Positions 1-5,929 of a DNA stretch of 9,354 nucleotides are shown here, piece after piece (position 1 is the stretch's first letter; each line of letters begins with the position of its first letter). A program made the position numbers and the translations under genes. The DNA comes from Frankiales bacterium (GTDB taxonomy: Bacteria > Actinomycetota > Actinomycetes > Mycobacteriales > SCTD01), in assembly GCA_025464695.1 (NCBI GenBank), contig JAODNQ010000240.1:1-9354 (forward strand), read 5' to 3'. The notes under the pieces are model-generated. The model saw only the letters and a program-made list of their open reading frames with translations, had not been told where the DNA came from and did not search any database.

Positions 1-2
1 TC

Positions 3-47
3 CTCGCCACCCGCCGCCGGGTGCGGGCCGCCGGGCGGGCCCGGTGA
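3..47 (+). CDS. C-terminal end of an upstream gene (possibly DUF58 family), partial
   Basis: An open frame enters from the left edge and stops at TGA 45-47. It gives about 14 residues rich in Arg and Ala (LATRRRVRAAGRAR). Such a basic tail is common at the end of actinobacterial DUF58 proteins, and in many actinobacteria a DUF58 gene lies between a moxR ATPase gene and a VWA gene like the one that follows here. The assignment rests on gene order only, because too few residues are visible to recognise a family. The 61 bases between this stop and the next start hold a strong ribosome binding site and nothing else that I can identify. Confidence 0.35.
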   Translation, partial: LATRRRVRAAGRAR

Positions 48-98
48 CCGCCTCGCCCCGGGTCCACCCGTCCCACGGCCCGGCCGCGCCCGCCGGGG

Positions 99-103
99 GG
101 AGG
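99..103 (+). promoter_or_regulatory. Ribosome binding site of the VWA gene
   Basis: GGAGG lies 5 nt upstream of the GTG at 109 and fixes that codon as the start. Confidence 0.75.
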
Positions 104-108
104 CGGCG

Positions 109-1056
109 GTGAGCCTGCTGCACCCCGAGCGCCTGCTGCTGCTGGTGCTCGTCGCCGGGCTGCTGGCCGCCTACGTCTGGCGGCTGCGCCGGCGCCCGAC
201 CTACGCCGTCCGCTTCTCCGAGCTCGACCTGCTCGCCTCGGTGGCCCCCCGGGTGTCGACCTGGACCCGGCACCTGCCGACCGCCCTGCTCCTGCTCGCC
301 CTGACCGCGCTGACGGTCGGCTTCGCGACGCCGCAGGCCGACCGCGAGGTGCCGCGCGAGCGGGCGACCGTCGTCGTGGCGCTGGACGTGTCGCTGTCGA
401 TGATGGCGACCGACGTCGACCCCGACCGGATCACCGAGGCCAAGCAGGCGGCCATCGCCTTCGTCGACGGGCTGCCCGACCGGTTCAACGTCGGGCTGGT
501 GGCCTTCAGCGGCAGCGCCGGCGTCGTCGTGCCGCCCACGCTGGACCACGCGAGCGTCCGGCGGGCCGTCGACGGCCTCGAGCTCGGCCCGGGCACCGCC
601 ATCGGCGAGGCCGTCGTCGCCTCCCTCGAGGCCCTGCGCACGCTGCCCGGCGAGCCCGGGCTGCCGCCGCCGCCCGCCCGCGTCGTGCTGCTGTCCGACG
701 GAGCGAACACGCAGGGCCGGCCCGTGGCGGCCGCCGTGGAGCTGGCCGAGGAGGCCGAGGTCCCGGTCAGCACGATCGCGTACGGGACGCAGGACGGCGT
801 CGTCGAGGTCCAGGGCGAGCGCATCCCCGTCCCCGTCGACGGCCCCGCGCTCGCCCGGCTCGCCGACGCGACCGGCGGTCAGGCCTACGAGGCCGAGAGC
901 GGCGACGAGCTCGAGCGGGTCTACGAGGACATCGGCAGCTCGGTCGGGACCACGATCGAGAAGACGGAGGTCACCGACCTGCTGACCGGGCTCGGGCTCC
1001 TGCTCGGCCTGGCGGCCGCGGCGACCGCGCTGTTCTGGTCACCCCGCCTGCCGTAG
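109..1056 (+). CDS. Membrane-anchored VWA-domain protein (BatA/Rv1481-like)
   Basis: This 315-residue protein has a hydrophobic segment at about 8-24, a second at about 57-73, a von Willebrand factor A domain at about 86-275, and a C-terminal membrane segment at about 290-310. The metal-ion-dependent adhesion site looks complete: DVSLS at 93-97 (D93, S95, S97), Thr163 in GPGTAIGEA, and Asp197 in LLSDGANT. Length and topology match the VWA proteins encoded with MoxR ATPases and DUF58 proteins, such as Rv1481 of M. tuberculosis. In that family, MoxR-VWA pairs are thought to act as chaperones or in metal-dependent assembly of envelope or enzyme complexes; the client here is unknown. The GTG start at 109 is supported by GGAGG at 99-103 with a 5-nt spacer. 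The antiporter gene follows after 29 bp and may be co-transcribed. Family call is firm; the precise role is open. Confidence 0.9.
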   Translation: MSLLHPERLLLLVLVAGLLAAYVWRLRRRPTYAVRFSELDLLASVAPRVSTWTRHLPTALLLLALTALTVGFATPQADREVPRERATVVVALDVSLSMMATDVDPDRITEAKQAAIAFVDGLPDRFNVGLVAFSGSAGVVVPPTLDHASVRRAVDGLELGPGTAIGEAVVASLEALRTLPGEPGLPPPPARVVLLSDGANTQGRPVAAAVELAEEAEVPVSTIAYGTQDGVVEVQGERIPVPVDGPALARLADATGGQAYEAESGDELERVYEDIGSSVGTTIEKTEVTDLLTGLGLLLGLAAAATALFWSPRLP

Positions 1057-1085
1057 CCGCGCCTCCGGGTGGGCACTGACCCCCT

Positions 1086-2381
1086 GTGTCCCTCTCCGAC
1101 GTCGTCTTCGCGGTCGTGGGCCTCGGGGCCCTGCTCGCCGCGCTCCTGCCCCGCGTCGTGGGGGGCCGCCGACCGGTCTCCCTGCCGCTGGTGTTCCTGG
1201 CCCTCGGCATCGGGCTCGGCCTGCTGCCCGGTCTGCCCACGCTCGACCCGATCCAGGAGTCGACGTTCGTCGAGCACCTGACCGAGATCACGGTGATCGT
1301 CGCGCTCATGGGCGCCGGCCTCGGGCTGGACCGGCCGCCGAGCTGGCGCGGCTGGGCCAACACCCGGCGGCTGCTGGTCGTCGGCATGCCGCTGACGATC
1401 GGCGCGGTGGCCCTGCTCGGCGGCGGCCTGCTCGGCCTCGCCGCCCCGGCCGCCCTGCTGCTCGGCGCCGCGCTCGCGCCGACCGACCCGGTGCTGGCCG
1501 GGGAGGTGCAGGTCGGGGAGCCCGCGACCGACGAGGTCGAGGGCGAGGAGCTCGACCGGGCCGAGGACGAGGTCCGCTTCGCGCTGACCAGCGAGGCCGG
1601 CCTCAACGACGCGCTGGCCTTCCCCTTCGTCTACGTCGCGATCCTCATGGCGGAGGAGGGGGTGGCGCCGTCGGGGTGGTTGCGGGAGTGGCTGCTCGTC
1701 GACGTCGCCTACAAGCTCGTCGTCGGGGTGCTGCTCGGCTGGGCGGTCGGCAAGGCGCTCGGGCGGCTCACCTTCTCCAGCCGGCGCGCGACGCTGCGGC
1801 TGTCCGAGCACAGCGAGGGGTTCGTCGCGCTGGCCGCCACCTTCCTCGCCTACGGCGTCACCGAGGTCGCTCAGGGCTACGGCTTCCTCGCTGTGTTCGT
1901 CGCCGCCGTCACCATCCGCAGCTCCGAGCGGTTCCACGGCTACCACGTCGTGCTGCACGACTTCGTCGAGCAGGTCGAGCGGCTGCTCACCGTCCTGGTC
2001 CTGCTGCTGCTCGGCATCGCCATGACCGACGGGCTGCTCGCCGGCGTCGGCGCGCGCGAGGTGCTCGTCGCCGCCCTCGTGCTCCTCGTCGTCCGGCCCC
2101 TGGCGGCCGGGCTCGCGCTGGTCCGCTCCTGCGGCACGCGCCGCGAGCGCGCCACGATGGCGTTCTTCGGCGTCCGCGGCATCGGCTCGATCTACTACGT
2201 CGCCTACGCGCTCGGCACCGTGCAGATGGCCGGCGGCAACACCGTCTGGTCGGTCGTGGCGCTCGTCATCGGCGCCAGCGTGGTGGTGCACGGCAGCCTG
2301 GCCGGGCCGGTCATGCACCGGCTCGACCGGCGCAAGGAGCGGGAGTCGCGCGCGGCTCCCGCCCCCGCCGTCACGCGCTGA
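1086..2381 (+). CDS. CPA1-family cation:proton antiporter (NhaP-like)
   Basis: This 431-residue polytopic protein has roughly 11-13 hydrophobic segments and probably exchanges Na+ or K+ for H+ across the cytoplasmic membrane. Family hallmarks are visible: APTDP at 131-135 in the first half of the ion-binding core, SEAGLNDALAFP at 169-180 carrying the Asn174-Asp175 pair typical of electroneutral CPA1 exchangers, and FFGVRGIGSIYY at 360-371 with the conserved Arg364. Between the first two motifs is a very acidic loop (about 145-163). The soluble tail is short, with no RCK/TrkA-C domain. The GTG start at 1086 has only a weak upstream purine run (about 1067-1073), so the exact start is less certain. 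Its stop overlaps the convergent hydrolase gene by 11 bp. The transported ion cannot be told from sequence. Confidence 0.9.
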   Translation: MSLSDVVFAVVGLGALLAALLPRVVGGRRPVSLPLVFLALGIGLGLLPGLPTLDPIQESTFVEHLTEITVIVALMGAGLGLDRPPSWRGWANTRRLLVVGMPLTIGAVALLGGGLLGLAAPAALLLGAALAPTDPVLAGEVQVGEPATDEVEGEELDRAEDEVRFALTSEAGLNDALAFPFVYVAILMAEEGVAPSGWLREWLLVDVAYKLVVGVLLGWAVGKALGRLTFSSRRATLRLSEHSEGFVALAATFLAYGVTEVAQGYGFLAVFVAAVTIRSSERFHGYHVVLHDFVEQVERLLTVLVLLLLGIAMTDGLLAGVGAREVLVAALVLLVVRPLAAGLALVRSCGTRRERATMAFFGVRGIGSIYYVAYALGTVQMAGGNTVWSVVALVIGASVVVHGSLAGPVMHRLDRRKERESRAAPAPAVTR

Positions 2382-2386
2382 CGGCG
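2366..2386. terminator. Hairpin at convergent gene ends, candidate bidirectional terminator
   Basis: A perfect inverted repeat has arms CGCCGTCA (2366-2373) and TGACGGCG (2379-2386) around a 5-nt loop, CGCGC. The left arm contains the stop codon of the - strand hydrolase (2371-2373, TCA on the + strand). The right arm starts with the stop codon of the antiporter (TGA, 2379-2381). Because the stem is symmetric, it would form in transcripts from both directions. No T-tract follows on either side, as is common for actinobacterial terminators, so function is inferred from position and stem quality only. Confidence 0.5.
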
Positions 2387-3393
2387 TCCCGCACCGGCGA
2401 GCCCGCCGGGACGACCCGGTCGGCCAGGGCGACCAGCCGCCGGCTGACCTCCTCGCGCCGCTCGACCTGCACCATGTGGCCGACGCCGGGGTAGACGACC
2501 AGCTCGCCCTGGGGGAGCGCGTCGGCGATGGCCCGGCTGTGCGGGAGCGGGCACAGGACGTCCCGGTCGCCGGCGAGCACGACCGCGGGGACCTGCGCCA
2601 GCGCGGCGAGGGCCTCCGCCCGCTCGTGCGTGGAGAAGGTCGGCAGGAACGCCGCCATGGTCTCGGACGTGCACTGCGCCTGGACGGCGAGCACCTCGCG
2701 GACGTGCTCGGGGTCCGCGCCCCGCGGGAACACCAGGCGCCGCTCGAACGCCGTCGACGGGCGCGTCTTACCGGCCGCCTCGTCGCGCACGGCCTTCTCG
2801 TAGACCTTGGGGAGGAGCCTCTTGACGACCTTCGCGACCGGCGCCGGCAGCCCGTAGGTGACGGCGTCGAGCCCGCCGGACGACGTGCCGACGAAGGCGG
2901 CCCCCACGACCCGGTCGCCGAACAGCTCGGGCCGCTCCTCGGCCAGGGCCATCATCGTCATCCCGCCCATGGAGTGCCCGGCCAGCAGGACCGGCCCGGT
3001 CGGGGCGACCTCCTCGAGGACCTGCGCGAGGTCGCGGCCGAGCTGCTCGAGGTGGGCGTGCTCGCGCCCGGTCGCCGCCGAGCTGCCGTGCCCGCGGTGG
3101 TCGTAGACGACGACCCGGAGGTCGGGGCGGGCCTGCACGAGGTCGCGCACCTGCCCGGCCCACAGCCGGCTGCTCTGCACGTAGCCGTGCGCCAGGACGA
3201 CCGTGGCGCGGGCGTCCTCCGGCCCGTGGACCTCGACCGACAGGTCGACGCCGTCGGGGGTGGTGACCGTCCGGAGCCGGCCCTGCAGCGGCGGGGCGAC
3301 CGGCGTCGCCGGCGGCTCGGGGGCGGAGGAGCGCCGGCGGGCGACGGCGACGGCTGCTCCGGCCGCGACGGCGAGGACGACGGCGCGCTTCAT
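2371..3393 (-). CDS. Alpha/beta-hydrolase fold esterase, last gene of the operon
   Basis: This 340-residue enzyme has the complete alpha/beta-hydrolase machinery: oxyanion-hole HG at 69-70, nucleophile elbow GHSMGG at 139-144 (Ser141), acid Asp278 in AGDRDVLCP, and His306 in GVGHM. A cap region lies at about 175-255. The N-terminus (residues 1-18) is a short Ala/Val-rich hydrophobic stretch after Lys-Arg, followed by Arg-Arg-Arg and a Pro/Ala linker to about 36. It could be a membrane anchor or signal, though it is short. The ATG at 3393 overlaps the TGA of the monooxygenase gene (ATGA), and GGGAG lies 7 nt upstream. The frame stays open far upstream, but that part is the antisense-type shadow of the monooxygenase. 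Next to a Baeyer-Villiger enzyme, a likely role is hydrolysis of the ester it makes. The substrate is unknown. Confidence 0.9.
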   Translation of the reverse strand: MKRAVVLAVAAGAAVAVARRRSSAPEPPATPVAPPLQGRLRTVTTPDGVDLSVEVHGPEDARATVVLAHGYVQSSRLWAGQVRDLVQARPDLRVVVYDHRGHGSSAATGREHAHLEQLGRDLAQVLEEVAPTGPVLLAGHSMGGMTMMALAEERPELFGDRVVGAAFVGTSSGGLDAVTYGLPAPVAKVVKRLLPKVYEKAVRDEAAGKTRPSTAFERRLVFPRGADPEHVREVLAVQAQCTSETMAAFLPTFSTHERAEALAALAQVPAVVLAGDRDVLCPLPHSRAIADALPQGELVVYPGVGHMVQVERREEVSRRLVALADRVVPAGSPVRDAVSA

Positions 3394-4883
3394 GCAGAGG
3401 CTCCCGGGTGGCTGCGCAGCTCGTAGGACGCGGCGTCGAAGCGCCGCATGAGCCGGTCGAAGGTGTAGGTGTGGGTCGGCCAGAGGGTGAAGTTCTTGCC
3501 GTTCGCGTCGCGGTACCAGGCGCGGCAGCCGCCGTTGTTCCAGACCGTCGTCTCGAGCTGCTGCGCGAGCGCCCGGTTGTAGGTGTCCTGCGCGGCCTTG
3601 CGGACCTCGAGCGCACCCGGTCGGGGCAGCAGCCGCAGCGCGGCGGCGACGTACCGGATCTGCGACTCGATCATCAGGACCACGCTGCTGTGGCCGAGAG
3701 CGGTGTTGGGGCCGAGGAGCAGGAACAGGTTCGGGAAGCCCGCGACCGTGGTGCCGCGGTGCGCCTCCGCGCCCTCCTTGGCCCAGGTGTCGGCCAGCGT
3801 GACGCCCTCCCGGCCGGTGAGGGCGTGCGCGACCGGGATGTCCATGACCTGGAACCCGGTGCCGAACACGACGACGTCGACCTCGTGCAGCCGCCCGTCG
3901 CCGTCGACGACGCCGGTGGCGGTCACCTCCGCGACGGCGGTCGTGACGACCTCGACGTTCGGGCTGGCCAGGGCCGGCAGGTAGTCGTTGGACAGCAGCA
4001 CGCGCTTGCAGCCGAGCGCGTAGTCGGGGGTCAGCGCGGCGCGCAGCTCCGGGTCCGGGACCTGCTGCTCGAGCTGCTTGAGCGCCTCGCGCTCGGCCAG
4101 GCCGCGCAGCCGGCCGCCCTTGGTGAACCCGAGCAGCTGCAGCTCGCGGGACGCGTAGACGAGCCCCCGCCGCAGCGTCTGCAGCGCGGGCAGGCGGGCC
4201 ATGAGCGACCGCTCGCCGTCCGTCAGCGGGCGGTCCTGCCGGGGCAGCACCCACGGCGGCGTCCGCTGGAAGACCACGACGGACGCGGCCGCCTTCTGCA
4301 GCTCCGGGACGAACTGGATGGCCGAGGCGCCCGTGCCGACGACGGCGATCCGCTTGCCGGTCAGGTCGACGTCGTGCCGCCAGCGCGCGGAGTGGAACGT
4401 CGGGCCGGCGAACGCGCTCGTGCCGTCGGCCGAGACGCCGGGGACGTCCGGGTAGCGGGGCTCGACGAGGCCGCCGCAGCCGCTGACCAGGACGTCCGCG
4501 GTCAGCGGGCCAGCGCTGGTCTGCAGCCGCCAGACCATCGCGTCGTCGTCCCAGGTGCCGCTGTCGAGGCTGGTGCCGAGGCGCAGGTGCGGCCGCAGGC
4601 CCTGCTCGGTGGCGACCCGCTCGAGGTAGGCGCGGATCTCCGGCTGCCGGCTGAAGACGTGCTTCCAGTCCGACGTCGCGAAGGAGAACGAGTACAGGGA
4701 GCTCGGGACGTCGCAGGCGCAGCCCGGGTAGGTGTTGTCGCGCCAGGTGCCGCCGACGGCATCGGCCCGCTCGAGGACGACGAAGTCCTCGATGCCCTCC
4801 TGCTTCAGCTTCACGGCCATCCCGAGGCCGGAGAAGCCGGTGCCGACGACGCACACGCGGACGTGCTGGGAGGTCAGGTCCAC
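3390..4883 (-). CDS. Baeyer-Villiger-type flavin monooxygenase (MymA/EthA/AlmA-like)
   Basis: This 497-residue enzyme is close to the length of MymA (Rv3083) and EthA. It has an N-terminal FAD-binding Rossmann motif GTGFSG (14-19), then GGTW (44-47) and YPGCACD (52-58) as in type I Baeyer-Villiger monooxygenases. The fingerprint FxGxxxHxxxW is present at 158-168 (F158, G160, H164, W168), followed by the NADPH-binding motif GTGASA (183-188). The C-terminus carries CRAWY (453-457) and TLWP (466-469), typical of this branch. The reaction would be NADPH- and O2-dependent insertion of oxygen next to a carbonyl, turning a ketone into an ester. The chosen start is GTG at 4883, which overlaps the dehydrogenase stop by 10 bp; the upstream GGTGGTG is only a weak ribosome site. 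Sulfoxidation or subterminal alkane-type chemistry are alternatives known in relatives. Confidence 0.92.
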   Translation of the reverse strand: MDLTSQHVRVCVVGTGFSGLGMAVKLKQEGIEDFVVLERADAVGGTWRDNTYPGCACDVPSSLYSFSFATSDWKHVFSRQPEIRAYLERVATEQGLRPHLRLGTSLDSGTWDDDAMVWRLQTSAGPLTADVLVSGCGGLVEPRYPDVPGVSADGTSAFAGPTFHSARWRHDVDLTGKRIAVVGTGASAIQFVPELQKAAASVVVFQRTPPWVLPRQDRPLTDGERSLMARLPALQTLRRGLVYASRELQLLGFTKGGRLRGLAEREALKQLEQQVPDPELRAALTPDYALGCKRVLLSNDYLPALASPNVEVVTTAVAEVTATGVVDGDGRLHEVDVVVFGTGFQVMDIPVAHALTGREGVTLADTWAKEGAEAHRGTTVAGFPNLFLLLGPNTALGHSSVVLMIESQIRYVAAALRLLPRPGALEVRKAAQDTYNRALAQQLETTVWNNGGCRAWYRDANGKNFTLWPTHTYTFDRLMRRFDAASYELRSHPGASA

Positions 4884-5929
4884 GGCTGCACCACCAGACG
4901 GATCGGGTTGCCCTGCTTGGTCGTCAGCTGCTCGACGCCGGCCGCGACCTCCTCCAGCGGCATCAGCCCGCTGACGCTGCCGCTGATGTCGAGGCGGCCG
5001 CTGCTGACCAGCCCGACGAGGTCGTCCAGGTGCTTGCGCTTGTAGCCGAGGTGACCGAGCAGCGACTGCCCCTGGATGCCGAAGAACACACCCATGCCCA
5101 GCTCGATCGGGTCGAGCGACAGCCCCACCATGACCACCCGGCCGAACCGGGCCAGGCACTCGGCGCCCTGCTTGAGGACGGCGTTCGCGCCGACGAGGTC
5201 GACCGCGACGTCGACCCCGCGGCCGCCGGTCAGCCGCCGGACCTCCGCGACGACGTCGTCCGCCGTCGGGTCGAGGGCGGCGTCGGCGCCGAGCCGCAGC
5301 GCGCGCTCGCGGGCGGCGGGGGAGGGGTCGATCGCGATGATCGGGGAGGCGCCGACCAGGCGGGCGGTCTGCACGGCGTGGACGCCGAGGCCGCCGATGC
5401 CCCACAGCGCGATGCTCTCGCCGGGCTTGAGCTGCGCCCGGTCGGTCAGCGCGGCGTAGGGGGTGGCGACGGCGTCGGCGAGGACGCAGGCCCGCTCGAG
5501 CGGGAGGTCGTCGGGGACGGAGGCCATGCCGCCGAAGCTGGTGAGGACGTACTGCGCCCAGGCGCCGTCGTAGTTGAAGCCCATGATCTCGAAGGCCTCG
5601 CACTCCTCGAAGCGCCCGCGGTGGCACATCGCGCAGCGCCCGCACTGGCGGCCGCCCGCCATGACCACGCGGTCGCCGACCTGCCAGCCCTCCACGCCCT
5701 CGCCCAGCACCGCGATGGTGCCGGCGGCCTCGTGGCCGGGGGTGACGACGGGCAGCGGCCCGGGGAGCGTCCCCTCGATCAGGTGGACGTCGGACAGGCA
5801 GATGCCGCAGGCCTCCACCTTCACGAGCACCTCGCCGGGGCCGGGCTGCGGGACGGGGACGTCCTGCACGAGCAGGGTCTGAGCGGCGGCGTCGAAGCGC
5901 GCCGCCCGCATGGTCGTGGGAGTGCTCAT
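4874..5929 (-). CDS. Zinc-dependent medium-chain alcohol dehydrogenase
   Basis: This 351-residue protein belongs to the MDR/zinc alcohol dehydrogenase family at full length. Catalytic zinc ligands are Cys41 (in ACGICLSD), His66 with Glu67 (in TPGHEAAG), and probably Asp152. The structural zinc site is complete, with Cys96, Cys99, Cys102 and Cys110. The nucleotide-binding glycine motif GIGGLG is at 177-182. Asp201 at the end of the following strand (IIAID) favours NAD+ over NADP+. It would oxidise an alcohol to an aldehyde or ketone. In this operon it could either supply the ketone to the monooxygenase or oxidise the alcohol freed by the esterases. The ATG at 5929 overlaps the synthetase stop (ATGA), with GAGAGAAGAG just upstream. 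It parallels adhD of the mymA operon and chnD of cyclohexanone pathways in role, though orthology is not shown. Confidence 0.92.
   Translation of the reverse strand: MSTPTTMRAARFDAAAQTLLVQDVPVPQPGPGEVLVKVEACGICLSDVHLIEGTLPGPLPVVTPGHEAAGTIAVLGEGVEGWQVGDRVVMAGGRQCGRCAMCHRGRFEECEAFEIMGFNYDGAWAQYVLTSFGGMASVPDDLPLERACVLADAVATPYAALTDRAQLKPGESIALWGIGGLGVHAVQTARLVGASPIIAIDPSPAARERALRLGADAALDPTADDVVAEVRRLTGGRGVDVAVDLVGANAVLKQGAECLARFGRVVMVGLSLDPIELGMGVFFGIQGQSLLGHLGYKRKHLDDLVGLVSSGRLDISGSVSGLMPLEEVAAGVEQLTTKQGNPIRLVVQPWT

Noticed and set aside
921..2318. Long open frame on the - strand opposite the antiporter gene (465 codons).
   Set aside because: Its product is a low-complexity mix of His, Asp, Gln, Arg and Gly with no domain, typical of the antisense of a GC-rich membrane protein gene. 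The + strand frame has clear CPA1 motifs.
3394..4854. Upstream in-frame extension of the operon-end hydrolase, which would give an 827-residue protein.
   Set aside because: The extra part is an out-of-frame translation of the monooxygenase, rich in Arg/Ala/Pro. The ATGA junction and ribosome site support the ATG at 3393.
3408..5045. Open frame of 545 codons on the + strand opposite the monooxygenase.
   Set aside because: Low-complexity Val/Gly/Arg/Asp-rich translation with no motif; the - strand encodes an intact flavin monooxygenase here.
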